From: Herbaspirillum frisingense GSF30
GTDB lineage: Bacteria; Pseudomonadota; Gammaproteobacteria; Burkholderiales; Burkholderiaceae_D
Length of the DNA: 64,000 nt
Direction: 5' to 3'
NCBI RefSeq assembly: GCF_000300975.2
Contig: NZ_AEEC02000013.1
Span: 62,001-126,000 of the forward strand
Within the stretch, counting starts at the first letter, position 1; the number at the start of each line of letters is the position of its first letter. Position numbers and translations under genes: made by a program. Shown here piece after piece: positions 17,580-28,523 of this stretch. The notes below the pieces were generated by a model, which made no database searches, was not told the origin of the DNA, and saw only the letters and a program-made list of their open reading frames with translations.

Positions 17580-17897
17580 ATGTCCTTCCTGAACCTGGCC
17601 TTTCCTGCTGAAGCAGCCCTGCCCTTCGCGCAATCCCTGATGGGCATGCTGGTGGCGTATATCCGCCCGGCACTGGGTCTGGGCGCACTGGTCACGCTGG
17701 TCATGGTGTTCAAGCCGCTGATCCTGGGTCTGGCGCAAGCCGCCGTCCTGCTGGTCAAGCCCCGCAAGTCGCTGGAGCAACGCATCCTGGCGCACAAGTT
17801 CAGCGGCAAGCGCATGCTCAACCGCATGGCCAACGAATACAGCATGACCCAACCGAATTTTGCAGCCGAGCTGCGCAACATGGCCGCGCGCGACTGA
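17580..17897 (+). CDS. Small membrane protein with RxLNRMA...QPNxAAELR C-terminal motif (unit 2)
   Basis: A 105-residue protein from the ATG at 17580, which follows AGAGGT at a good distance. The frame is open from 17523 with GTG, but that adds residues lacking support. Two hydrophobic stretches (about residues 12-35 and 37-58, rich in Leu/Ala/Val) suggest membrane insertion. The C-terminus (RMLNRMANEYSMTQPNFAAE then LRNMAARD) is shared with unit 1. The two proteins differ in the N-terminal half, so one motif has been joined to two different anchors. Function unknown. Confidence 0.75.
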   Translation: MSFLNLAFPAEAALPFAQSLMGMLVAYIRPALGLGALVTLVMVFKPLILGLAQAAVLLVKPRKSLEQRILAHKFSGKRMLNRMANEYSMTQPNFAAELRNMAARD

Positions 17898-17969
17898 AGT
17901 CCGGTCCCCGCATGTGGTGCGACCTCTGATCCGTCTTCTGGTCGTTTTGTAGTTTTGTAGTACGTACTG

Positions 17970-18032
17970 TGTCTCCTCCTCCCTCTTTAGGAAGGATTAG
18001 CCCCGCCAGCGCAAGCTCGCGGGGCTTTTTTT
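17970..18032 (+). terminator. Conserved CUCCUCCUCCC element with Rho-independent terminator (unit 2)
   Basis: The 36-nt block at 17970-18005 repeats the unit 1 element with one difference. It is followed by a stem AGCCCCGC/GCGGGGCT and seven Ts. The T tract merges into a perfect DnaA box. Confidence 0.8.
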
Positions 18033-18039
18033 ATCCACA
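18031..18039 (-). promoter_or_regulatory. DnaA box (perfect)
   Basis: TTATCCACA directly at the end of the unit 2 terminator, upstream of the amidotransferase gene. Confidence 0.65.
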
Positions 18040-18112
18040 GCCCGGACCCGGGCCGGCGGCAACGTGATAACTTGTTCACCCGCCAACCTTCACAGCGTTT
18101 CTGCAACACATC

Positions 18113-18880
18113 ATGTGCCAGCTCCTCGGGATGAACTGCAATACCCCCACCGACATCGTCTTCAGCTTCACCGGCTTTGCCACCCGGGGCGGCCTGACCG
18201 ACCACCACCGCGATGGCTGGGGCATTGCCTTCTTCGAGGGCTCGGGCGTGCGCACCTTCGTCGACCACCAGGCGGCCGTCGATTCCCCGGTGGCCGAACT
18301 GATCAAGCGCTACCCGATCAAGTCGCAGCACGTGATTGCCCACATCCGCAAGGCCACCCAGGGCCGTGTCACACTGGCCAACTGCCACCCCTTCGTGCGC
18401 GAACTGTGGGGGCGCTACTGGGTATTTGCCCACAACGGCGACCTGAAGAACTTCACGCCCGAGCTCGATGGCCCCTACCGCCCGGTCGGCACCACCGACA
18501 GCGAACTGGCCTTCTGCTACATCCTGCAGGAAATGCGCAAGCGCTTCGGCGACACCCTGCCTCTGCTGGCCGACCTGCGCGCGGCCCTGCGCGAGATCGT
18601 CGACGGCATCGCCAGCCACGGCACCTTCAACATGCTGCTTTCGGACGGCTCGGCGCTGTTTACCCACTGCTCCACCCATCTCTATTACATCGTCCGCCAG
18701 CACCCCTTCACCACCGCCAAGCTGTCCGACGACGACCTCTCGGTCGACTTTGCCCAGGTCACCACCACCAATGACCGGGTTGCCGTGATCGTGACCCAGC
18801 CCTTGACCGACAATGAAGTCTGGACCGCTTTCCAGGCCGGTGAAATGAAGGTCTTTGTCGACGGCAACGTGGTCGACTGA
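18113..18880 (+). CDS. Class II glutamine amidotransferase (YafJ-like)
   Basis: A 255-residue Ntn-type amidotransferase. The start MCQLLGMNCNTPTD exposes Cys2 as the nucleophile after Met removal. GGLTDHHRDGWGIAFFEG and AHIRKATQGRVTLANCHPFV are the GATase_4 motifs, and FAHNGDLKNF is the Gln-binding stretch. Proteins of this type liberate ammonia from glutamine, but the YafJ group's partner and product are not settled. It is a stand-alone gene 362 bp upstream of dnaA with a hairpin after it. Confidence 0.85.
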   Translation: MCQLLGMNCNTPTDIVFSFTGFATRGGLTDHHRDGWGIAFFEGSGVRTFVDHQAAVDSPVAELIKRYPIKSQHVIAHIRKATQGRVTLANCHPFVRELWGRYWVFAHNGDLKNFTPELDGPYRPVGTTDSELAFCYILQEMRKRFGDTLPLLADLRAALREIVDGIASHGTFNMLLSDGSALFTHCSTHLYYIVRQHPFTTAKLSDDDLSVDFAQVTTTNDRVAVIVTQPLTDNEVWTAFQAGEMKVFVDGNVVD

Positions 18881-18961
18881 GCAAGCCGACTGCCCACCAC
18901 AGTCACCTGTCCACAGCCAAATCCGCCGCCAAAATCCACTTTTGCACAGGCTGTTACAAAA

Positions 18962-18990
18962 AAGGCGGGCAGATTGCCCGCCTTGTCTTA
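18962..18990 (+). terminator. Probable terminator of the amidotransferase gene
   Basis: AAGGCGGGCA-GAT-TGCCCGCCTT, a perfect 10-bp stem, with a weak U-rich tail (GTCTTA). Six As precede it, so it could work better in the minus direction. It is followed at once by a DnaA box. Confidence 0.5.
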
Positions 18991-18996
18991 TCCACA
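18988..18996 (-). promoter_or_regulatory. DnaA box (perfect), dnaA upstream region
   Basis: TTATCCACA, 247 bp before the dnaA start. A one-mismatch box TGTGGATAG (19075-19083) and a perfect box (19117) lie closer to dnaA. Confidence 0.75.
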
Positions 18997-19116
18997 GATC
19001 ATGACTCTGTCCCCCTAACACCGCCCGCTCACGGGCTTTCCGGTGTCAGGGTGACGATGCGCTGCTGCGCAGCCTGTGGATAGTTCAGATTTTTCAGGGA
19101 TTTTTGCCGGTCGACC

Positions 19117-19147
19117 TGTGGATAACTTGGGTTTACCGGAGTAAAAT
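19117..19147 (+). promoter_or_regulatory. DnaA box overlapping the putative dnaA promoter
   Basis: TGTGGATAACTTGGGTTTAC begins with a perfect box (19117-19125). A TAAAAT -10 lies at 19142-19147, and a poor -35 (TGGATA, 19119-19124) 17 bp before it would fall inside the box. DnaA binding there would repress its own gene, as known in other bacteria. The box and its right flank match the first box of both origin modules. Confidence 0.5.
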
Positions 19148-19242
19148 GCGTCCCTCGTTTCGCGCCCGGACGACTTCGTCCATCCAGGCCCGTCCTCCGG
19201 ACGCGGCAGGCGGGCGCCGCACTTATCCGATAAGAAAGCTTC

Positions 19243-20643
19243 ATGGAAAACTTCTGGCAGGCTTGCTCCCATAAACTCGAGCAGGAGCTGACCCCTCAGC
19301 AATACAGCGCCTGGATCAAGCCGCTGGTGCCGCTCGACTTCGAGGATGGGCTCTTGCGCATCGCCGCGCCCAATCGCTTCAAGCTGGACTGGGTCAAGAC
19401 CCAGTTCGCCAACCGCATCACCGCACTGGCCTGCGAATACTGGGACGCACCGACCGAAGTCCAGTTCGTGCTGGACCCGCGCGGCAACCAGGGCCGGCGC
19501 CCGGCCGCCAGCCCGCAAGCGGCCGGCGGCGGTGCCAACGGCCTGGGTTTGCCCAACCACGAACAGTTGCACCTGGATCCCGAACCGGCCCAGCCCGTGC
19601 GGGCGGTGGCGCCGCGTCAGGAGCAGTCGCGCATCAACCCGGTCCTGACCTTCGATAACCTGGTCACCGGTAAGGCCAACCAGCTGGCCCGCGCGGCCGC
19701 CACCCAGGTCGCCAACAACCCCGGTACCTCGTACAACCCGCTGTTCCTGTATGGCGGCGTGGGTCTGGGTAAGACCCACATCATCCACGCCATCGGCAAC
19801 CAGGTGCTTGTGGATAACCCGGGCGCCAAGATCCGCTACATCCACGCCGAACAGTACGTGCGCGACGTGGTCACGGCCTACCAGCGCAAGGGTTTCGACG
19901 ACTTCAAGCGCTATTACCACTCGCTGGACCTGCTGCTGATCGACGATATCCAGTTCTTTGGCGGCAAGAGCCGCACCCAGGAAGAATTCTTCTACGCCTT
20001 CGAAGCCCTGATCGCGGCCAAGAAGCAGATCATCATCACCAGTGATACCTATCCCAAGGAAATCAGCGGCATGGATGACCGCCTGATCTCCCGCTTCGAC
20101 TCCGGCCTGACGGTGGCCATCGAGCCGCCCGAGCTGGAGATGCGCGTGGCCATCCTGATGAAGAAGGCCGCCGCCGAGGACGTGGTGTTGTCCGATGACG
20201 TCGCCTTCTTCGTCGCCAAGCACCTGCGCTCCAACGTGCGCGAGCTGGAAGGCGCGTTGCGCAAGATCCTGGCCTACTCGCGCTTCCACGGCAAGGACAT
20301 CACCATCGATGTCGTCAAGGAAGCCCTTAAGGATCTGCTGTCGGTGCAGAACCGCCAGATCTCGGTGGAAAACATCCAGAAGACGGTGGCCGACTTCTTC
20401 AACATCAAGGTCGCCGACATGTATTCCAAGAAGCGTCCGGCCAACATCGCCCGCCCGCGCCAGATCGCCATGTACCTAGCCAAGGAGCTGACCCAGAAGA
20501 GCCTGCCGGAGATCGGCGACCTCTTCGGCGGCCGCGACCACACCACGGTGTTGCACGCGGTCCGCAAGATCGCCGCCGACCGCGCCAAGAGCCCGGAATG
20601 CAACCACGAGCTGCACGTGCTGGAGCAAACCCTCAAGGGTTGA
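19243..20643 (+). CDS. dnaA: Chromosomal replication initiator protein DnaA
   Basis: A 466-residue AAA+ initiator. Domain I starts [21 protein letters not shown] Pro/Gly-rich linker (about residues 85-125) is domain II. Domain III has Walker [10 protein letters not shown] and Walker [11 protein letters not shown]. Domain IV ends with the DnaA-box helix-turn-helix [15 protein letters not shown]. It binds the boxes listed here and opens oriC. The ATG at 19243 is the family start. A strong terminator follows, so dnaN is not simply read through. Confidence 0.98.
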   Translation: MENFWQACSHKLEQELTPQQYSAWIKPLVPLDFEDGLLRIAAPNRFKLDWVKTQFANRITALACEYWDAPTEVQFVLDPRGNQGRRPAASPQAAGGGANGLGLPNHEQLHLDPEPAQPVRAVAPRQEQSRINPVLTFDNLVTGKANQLARAAATQVANNPGTSYNPLFLYGGVGLGKTHIIHAIGNQVLVDNPGAKIRYIHAEQYVRDVVTAYQRKGFDDFKRYYHSLDLLLIDDIQFFGGKSRTQEEFFYAFEALIAAKKQIIITSDTYPKEISGMDDRLISRFDSGLTVAIEPPELEMRVAILMKKAAAEDVVLSDDVAFFVAKHLRSNVRELEGALRKILAYSRFHGKDITIDVVKEALKDLLSVQNRQISVENIQKTVADFFNIKVADMYSKKRPANIARPRQIAMYLAKELTQKSLPEIGDLFGGRDHTTVLHAVRKIAADRAKSPECNHELHVLEQTLKG

Positions 20644-20666
20644 TCCTGGCTGCCACCGGCAGCGCC

Positions 20667-20675
20667 TGTGGATAA
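20667..20675 (+). promoter_or_regulatory. DnaA box (perfect) after dnaA
   Basis: TGTGGATAA, 24 bp past the dnaA stop codon and just before its terminator. Confidence 0.7.
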
Positions 20676-20681
20676 GATGAC

Positions 20682-20718
20682 AATGCCGCCCGCGTCCGCG
20701 CCGGCGGCATTTTCTTTT
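20682..20718 (+). terminator. Rho-independent terminator of dnaA
   Basis: Stem AATGCCGCC/GGCGGCATT (9 bp) around a 12-nt GC-rich loop, followed by TTTCTTTT. Confidence 0.8.
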
Positions 20719-20757
20719 CCACAACGAAACTTCCAGGTTCCCCTCGTCGCGCAAGCC

Positions 20758-20766
20758 TGTGGATAA
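20758..20766 (+). promoter_or_regulatory. DnaA box (perfect) in the dnaA-dnaN spacer
   Basis: TGTGGATAA, the rightmost perfect box of the region. It sits between the dnaA terminator and the candidate dnaN promoter, so dnaN may also respond to DnaA. Confidence 0.7.
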
Positions 20767-20892
20767 ATCAACTGCTCCGCATGCGACGCTTCCTCTGCCC
20801 GGGGAGCGGGAATTTTCCCTCCCCAACCACCGGATTTTTGATGCCCAGGCGCCCACCCTCCCCCCTGGCGGACTACTCCGAAGAGGGGATGA

Positions 20893-20902
20893 TTGGTACA
20901 AT
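20893..20902 (+). promoter_or_regulatory. Candidate extended -10 promoter for dnaN
   Basis: TTGGTACAAT: TG-N-TACAAT is an extended -10 element, with no good -35. It would give a long leader of about 375 nt before dnaN. Confidence 0.35.
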
Positions 20903-21283
20903 GGAAGGCGTTATTTCGCAGGCGGACGCAAGGGCCGGCCACGGAGCAGGAAATCCGCGGGATAGCACGGAAACTTCGAATAAATACCCGGAAACACCCG
21001 GCAAAAGTATTCAAATGTTCCAAACGTATAGCCAAGTGTTTCTGGCTGCCCGCCATTGTCTTACCTACCTGGACAATCGCGGGTCGCTGTATCACCAGCT
21101 TTGCGGGAACGGATTCCGGACCGGTCGCTTACCGGTCATGCCACATGCAGGAGCGTTGCATATTCAGGCAGGTTGCAGTGCAGACAGCGTTTTTCACCAG
21201 AGGAGGAACACGCGCAAGATGGGCATGACGCAAAGCCGGCCGACGGCATCCTTTAAACCATTACTAGCAAGGACAAACTGACT

Positions 21284-22390
21284 ATGCAATTGGTTAAAAC
21301 CCAACGAGACACGCTCCTGCGTCCTCTGCAGATCGTGAGTGGTATTGTCGAGCGTCGGCACACATTGCCGATTCTGGCCAATATCCTCATCCGCAAGGAC
21401 GGCGAGAAGGTCTCTTTCCTGTCCACCGACATCGAAGTGCAGATCACCACGCACGCCGACGTCGGCTCCGGCGATGAAACGACCGCCACCACCGTGGCCG
21501 CCCGCAAGCTGCTCGACATCCTGCGCGCCCTGCCCGACTCCGGCGAAGTCGCCATCTCCCTGTCCAACAAGCGCCTGACCGTGCAATCGGGCAAGTCCCG
21601 CTTCGCGCTGCAGACGCTGGCCGCCGAGGAATTCCCGACGGTGGCCCAGGCCGAGCACTACAACGCCCAGGTCAACCTGCCACAGAAGACCCTGAAGCAC
21701 CTGTTCAACATGGTCCACTTCGCCATGGCCCAGCAGGATATCCGTTACTACCTCAACGGCCTGCTGCTGGTGGTCGAAGGCAAGAACGTGATCGCGGTCG
21801 CCACCGACGGCCACCGCCTGGCCTTCTGCCAGGTCGAGACCGAGCAGGACTTCCCGCGCCAGGAAGTGATCATCCCGCGCAAGACCATCATCGAACTGCA
21901 GCGTCTGCTCGACGACAGCGACGATGAAGTCCAGCTGCAGATCGCCAACAACCAGGTCAAGCTGACCTTCGCTGACATCGAACTTATCTCCAAGCTGGTC
22001 GAAGGCAAGTTCCCCGACTACACCCGCGTGGTGCCCAAGGGCTACAAGAACAGCTTCACCATCAGCCGCGACCAGCTGCTGCGCTCGCTGCAACGCGCCG
22101 CCATCATGACCAGCGACAAGTTCAAGGGCGTGCGCTGGGTGATCGCCCCCGGCAGCCTGAAGATCAGCTCCACCAACGCCGACCAGGAAGAAGCGGTCGA
22201 AGAACTGGAAATCGACTACGGCGGCGACACCGTCGACATCGGTTTCAACGTCAGCTACCTGCTCGACGTGCTCAACAACCTGAAGAACGACTACGTCAAC
22301 ATCGCCCTGGGCGATGCCAATTCCTCGGCCCTGATCACCATCCCCGAGAACGCCGACTTCAAGTACGTCGTCATGCCGATGCGGATCTGA
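21284..22390 (+). CDS. dnaN: DNA polymerase III beta subunit (sliding clamp)
   Basis: A 368-residue clamp that encircles DNA and tethers polymerase III. It begins MQLVKTQRDTLLRPLQIVSG and ends with the usual clamp tail DFKYVVMPMRI. RRHTLPILANILI and LPQKTLKHLFNMVHFAMAQQ, with a following RYYLNGLLL, are family signatures. The three repeated clamp domains span the whole length. It lies between dnaA and gyrB in the classic order, though separated from dnaA by 640 bp. A perfect hairpin terminator follows. Confidence 0.98.
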   Translation: MQLVKTQRDTLLRPLQIVSGIVERRHTLPILANILIRKDGEKVSFLSTDIEVQITTHADVGSGDETTATTVAARKLLDILRALPDSGEVAISLSNKRLTVQSGKSRFALQTLAAEEFPTVAQAEHYNAQVNLPQKTLKHLFNMVHFAMAQQDIRYYLNGLLLVVEGKNVIAVATDGHRLAFCQVETEQDFPRQEVIIPRKTIIELQRLLDDSDDEVQLQIANNQVKLTFADIELISKLVEGKFPDYTRVVPKGYKNSFTISRDQLLRSLQRAAIMTSDKFKGVRWVIAPGSLKISSTNADQEEAVEELEIDYGGDTVDIGFNVSYLLDVLNNLKNDYVNIALGDANSSALITIPENADFKYVVMPMRI

Positions 22391-22409
22391 GCAACACCGC
22401 TCCACGCGC

Positions 22410-22446
22410 CCGAGGGGCCGTCCCAGACGGCCCCTCGGTTGCTTTT
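22410..22446 (+). terminator. Rho-independent terminator of dnaN
   Basis: A perfect 13-bp stem CCGAGGGGCCGTC/GACGGCCCCTCGG with a 3-nt loop, then TTGCTTTT. Confidence 0.88.
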
Positions 22447-22507
22447 AAGAATTCCAAGAATCCTCCGACGAATTCCGTTTTTTGCAGTCCCCTAGTCGTT
22501 TGGCTAG

Positions 22508-25024
<2,517 letters not shown>

Positions 25025-25055
25025 TGTCGTCAGTAGATAGCTACATAATCTGAGA

Positions 25056-25096
25056 AAAAGAGGGCCCATATATGAGAAATATATGGGCCCTCTTTT
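25056..25096. terminator. Bidirectional terminator between gyrB and the SNF2 gene
   Basis: A perfect 18-bp stem AAAAGAGGGCCCATATAT with a 5-nt loop and the matching arm ending TTTT on both strands. It can end both gyrB (rightward) and the island operon (leftward), and marks the left border of the accessory region. Confidence 0.9.
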
Positions 25097-25166
25097 CTTA
25101 ATTCCGATGCCTCATGGACAAATTACGCGATTCCTTACGTAACGGATCAAGAGATCGTATTCCAGT

Positions 25167-26963
25167 TTAACTATCCTGGGGAAGGGCGCTTAGCAGTGCG
25201 AGAGTCTCGTCTAGCATGGTGGTACGTATCAGAGGCCGATCAACAATATCACCCAGCAATGATTGCGCCGACTGTTCTTTGCGCAAGAGACGTTGATATT
25301 CGACTTCCTCAATAGAGTTTTCACATATAAGTACGATGTACTCAACAGGGCGTTGCTGTCCACGTCTATGTATTCGATCTAAACTCTGTAGATAGTGTGC
25401 GGCTTGATTGGACATCGACTCATAGATCGCAAAGCGAGCGCTATGTAGAGTAAGGCCAGCACCTGCAGCAGCAGGGTTTGCAATAAACAATTTCGTATTT
25501 GGATCTTGTTGAAACCGTGACACAGCAGACTGTCTATCTTCGACAGATGATACAGCTCCATCGTAGCGAACAGCCCCATACCTTTCATATCGTTTCATCA
25601 GGAGGTCAATAGTTCGCGTGTAAAACGACCAAAGTACGACCTTCTCATTCTGGACGACGATTAATCGCTCAAGAATATCGTCCAATGCCTGCACCTTAGC
25701 TGGGGTGGCATCATAACGTTCTGTTGCTGCCGCCGGATTCGAGCATATCTGAAGAAGCATCGAGCGCTGGCTAAGGAAGTTAGTAATGGTTCGCTTAAAC
25801 TCTATGTCGGATGTCGCTTGGATTTGCTGCACTAAGGCCGCTAGCGCAGCTCGATAGAGTTCTGCCTGCTTGGCCTCCATTTTTACAAGGACTTGCTGAA
25901 AAGACTTCGTTGGCAAGCCAGGTAAAACATCTGCTTTTAAATTTCGTAGATAAAGACCACGTGTCTCGATGGTGGTTTGAACGATAGGAAGCGCAGCTTC
26001 CCGATCATCTGGGATATCTATGCCATTAAATGCAAGACCAAAATCAACGAAGCTGATTTGCTGCACAAGATCAATCGGAGAGTTTGGTGCAGGCGTGCCA
26101 CACAGAACGTAGGCTCGACCGCACCATTCTCGGAGACGACGTAACGTAAGAGTACGGCGAGCATCGGCTGACTTGATAAAGAATGACTCGTCTACAACGA
26201 TAATGGCTCGACCTTCAAATGATCTTAGAAATGCCTCCAGTTCTCGCTCAAGAGAGACTGCCGTCTCGAAGTTTGTAATTACTACATCAGGCCTCTGATT
26301 TAACGTTTCAGCCTTCTTTCTCACGCTACCTTCGGCCACCGATACACGGTACGTATCATCCATAAATCGGTGCAAGTCCTTGGGCCATTCTCCGACCATA
26401 CTTTTTGGAGCAACGATGAGCATGAAATCTACTTCGTTTCGATGTACTAATTCATCGTAGGTATAAATCATGCTCACGGTTTTTCCTGCCCCCTGCTCAT
26501 CAAACAAGCAAAGACCTGGTCCCGTAGCAAGAGTCATTGCCGCCACATTCTTCAATTGATGTTCGTCCAAGACTTCAAATCGACCATCGTCGTTTAAAAG
26601 TCGAGCGACGATACTTCTGTCACCGTCGCGCACGGCAGCCACTTGGGAAACTAGGGCCTCATATTTTTGCTTTAGCTTGTACCTATTTTTTATGTACTGC
26701 TTTGCATCTCCGGACCACTTGAAGGCGCTACTTTTAAACTTCCAAAGTTTTTCAGCGGCGGGGAGCGATAGCGCCACGCCTTGCGCAGTTCTCCGAATAT
26801 CTTCATCAGGAAAGATCCGTTTTAACGTCGTCAGAAAAAAATGCGGATCGACATGACGGTAAGGCACAAGATAAAGAGAACTGAGATCGGCGGCCCGAAC
26901 CACATCCGCAATAACTGCGCCCTCCAATATAGTTGGTTGCATTTTTTTGATTGCGCTATCCAT
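25167..26963 (-). CDS. SNF2-family DNA helicase/translocase
   Basis: A 598-residue superfamily 2 ATPase from the ATG at 26963, 4 bp after the stop of the ParB-domain gene. Motif I is DEQGAGKTVSMIY (Lys about 161), motif II DESFFIKSADARRTLTLRRL (where SNF2 proteins more often have DE[AS]H), and motif VI LQSLDRIHRRGQQRPVEYIV (the SNF2 hallmark RIHRxGQ). The first 130 residues resemble no domain I can name. SNF2 ATPases without nuclease domains move along or remodel DNA-protein complexes. The gene is AT-rich against its host and last in the island operon. Confidence 0.88.
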   Translation of the reverse strand: MDSAIKKMQPTILEGAVIADVVRAADLSSLYLVPYRHVDPHFFLTTLKRIFPDEDIRRTAQGVALSLPAAEKLWKFKSSAFKWSGDAKQYIKNRYKLKQKYEALVSQVAAVRDGDRSIVARLLNDDGRFEVLDEHQLKNVAAMTLATGPGLCLFDEQGAGKTVSMIYTYDELVHRNEVDFMLIVAPKSMVGEWPKDLHRFMDDTYRVSVAEGSVRKKAETLNQRPDVVITNFETAVSLERELEAFLRSFEGRAIIVVDESFFIKSADARRTLTLRRLREWCGRAYVLCGTPAPNSPIDLVQQISFVDFGLAFNGIDIPDDREAALPIVQTTIETRGLYLRNLKADVLPGLPTKSFQQVLVKMEAKQAELYRAALAALVQQIQATSDIEFKRTITNFLSQRSMLLQICSNPAAATERYDATPAKVQALDDILERLIVVQNEKVVLWSFYTRTIDLLMKRYERYGAVRYDGAVSSVEDRQSAVSRFQQDPNTKLFIANPAAAGAGLTLHSARFAIYESMSNQAAHYLQSLDRIHRRGQQRPVEYIVLICENSIEEVEYQRLLRKEQSAQSLLGDIVDRPLIRTTMLDETLALLSALPQDS

Positions 26964-26967
26964 AGAT

Positions 26968-28500
26968 TTATTGATAGGTGCTATCTGTGGAACTATTGCG
27001 ATCCATGATATCCGTAACAAACTTTAGGGCATCGTGCAGATCTTTAACATTCGCTGGACTAATTTGGTTGGGATCTTGAAAGATACCAACAGGGAGCTCG
27101 AGTAGCCATTTCACGAACACCTCAATGCGAGCGTTTTTTCCTATTTGCCGTTGTTCGGCCTGTTTGGCTTTTCCCAGTGCGATCGCGCGATCTACATTGT
27201 CCTGGATCTCTTCTCTTTTCTCGACGCTTGTTATTTCAATCTCTGCCTGCTCATGAAGCGCATCAATAGCGACCTGGTTGTCCATGATGTAAATGAGGTC
27301 ACGAATTTGGCGCCAATTTTTGAATTTCCCGGCATACAGAAGTTCGAATACGAGATGCTTGAAAGTTGGGTTTCGTCCCAGCTCATATCCTAATTTTCCG
27401 GAAGAAACGCCTTTTGTAAGCTCATCAAAGTACTGGAAGTATTGAGCCGCCTTATGCTTGACTTCGTACTTGTCACGTCGTTTTTCAATGATGTGATAAT
27501 CCTCGAATTCGGTCGCGCTAGTGACCATTCGGATGTAGCGTGTGACGACGGAGACATCAGATCCGAGCGCAAATTTTTTAGAGATATCACGCCGAATTTG
27601 TAGCTGACGACTTGATCCAGCTGTTGGGTCAAGAGCCAAAGCAGATTCCCATTCCAGATGAACCTTTCTCGCCTTCACGTATTCAGGCCACTCCTGTTTG
27701 TGATCATTTTCAAAATTTAAAGAAACAATGATTGCTTGTTCGTCATCTTCGTCTGAATGCTCGGTGAGCCTCCAAACTAAAATATATTCGACGCGCTTTT
27801 TCTGCTCGATTGTGAATTCATCACTGGTGAGAATGTAGTAGCAGGCAGCCAAGCGCCGATTTCCATCCAAAAGTCTGCCGTTGAAAGAAAGAATTGGATA
27901 TTTTCGGAGGCCATTCGCCGCGATACTTCTGGCCAATGCGGGAATGCCGAATTGATCTTCCTCCGTAACGCCATCGAGCTTCAAATGGCAGAACATGATG
28001 TCAAGAAGCTCTTGCGGAGAAGGTTTACGGCCATATTTTTTGGCGAACTGCTGAAGATGAATCTCGATACGCTCGTTCGAATCCCAAAGATCAATATCTT
28101 TAGTTCTTACAAAGCCTTCCGTCAGCGCTACTTCGCGCATATGGAATGTGGGAGTGGGTTTGACAGGATGTGGAGATATTCCCTTGTGTTCCACCATTTC
28201 AATCGGATTATTACCTACTTGTAGATCTCTGGAATTCAACTCGCGCACCTTAATCAATTCATCGGCCAATGATGAAAGTTGCTCTACAACCTGAGACTTA
28301 TGGTCGCCAGAATCCAGCTTGCGTTGAATCGCATTAATAACCTTGTCAATGAGCTTGCGTATTTCTACCGAGTTAAGCAATTCGCTATCTTCTTCTTGGA
28401 AAATCAAGTCGATTTCCGTTCCAACGTCTGCTGAAATCTCATGCGCCCGTTCGATTAAACGAGTGAATTCACGATTCAGTTCTTCAGTAATCTTTTCCAT
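26968..28500 (-). CDS. ParB/Srx-fold domain protein
   Basis: A 510-residue protein. Residues 183-220 (FGIPALARSIAANGLRKYPI then LSFNGRLLDGNRRLAAC) form a ParB-type domain with the DGNRR box, a fold that can bind CTP/ATP or act as a nuclease in other families. The first 90 residues look helical and charged. The middle has a possible helix-turn-helix (SSRQLQIRRDISKKFALGSD) and the C-terminus is helical and Lys/Glu-rich. It is not a chromosomal ParB: order, size and context differ. The gene starts 23 bp after the sigma-like gene ends and is followed at once by SNF2. Confidence 0.8.
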   Translation of the reverse strand: MEKITEELNREFTRLIERAHEISADVGTEIDLIFQEEDSELLNSVEIRKLIDKVINAIQRKLDSGDHKSQVVEQLSSLADELIKVRELNSRDLQVGNNPIEMVEHKGISPHPVKPTPTFHMREVALTEGFVRTKDIDLWDSNERIEIHLQQFAKKYGRKPSPQELLDIMFCHLKLDGVTEEDQFGIPALARSIAANGLRKYPILSFNGRLLDGNRRLAACYYILTSDEFTIEQKKRVEYILVWRLTEHSDEDDEQAIIVSLNFENDHKQEWPEYVKARKVHLEWESALALDPTAGSSRQLQIRRDISKKFALGSDVSVVTRYIRMVTSATEFEDYHIIEKRRDKYEVKHKAAQYFQYFDELTKGVSSGKLGYELGRNPTFKHLVFELLYAGKFKNWRQIRDLIYIMDNQVAIDALHEQAEIEITSVEKREEIQDNVDRAIALGKAKQAEQRQIGKNARIEVFVKWLLELPVGIFQDPNQISPANVKDLHDALKFVTDIMDRNSSTDSTYQ

Positions 28501-28523
28501 TTTTCTTTTCCCTATCGTATTGG

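Larger units (their letters stand above)
20644..21283. other. dnaA-dnaN spacer, no supported gene
   Basis: 640 bp. It contains a DnaA box, the dnaA terminator, a second DnaA box and a candidate dnaN promoter. A 166-codon open frame (20781-21281) has no family features and an unlikely composition, so it is not called. Confidence 0.6.

Noticed and set aside
18881-19242. rpmH (ribosomal protein L34) divergent from dnaA, as in many bacteria
   Set aside because: No frame encoding the basic L34 peptide is present on either strand of this spacer.
20781-21281. 166-codon frame between dnaA and dnaN
   Set aside because: It has no ribosome site, odd composition and no recognisable domain, and it overlaps candidate promoter elements of dnaN.
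26968-28500. Chromosome-partitioning ParB
   Set aside because: The ParB-type box is there, but the protein is too long, lacks a ParA neighbour and the usual parS-binding layout, and lies in an AT-rich island.
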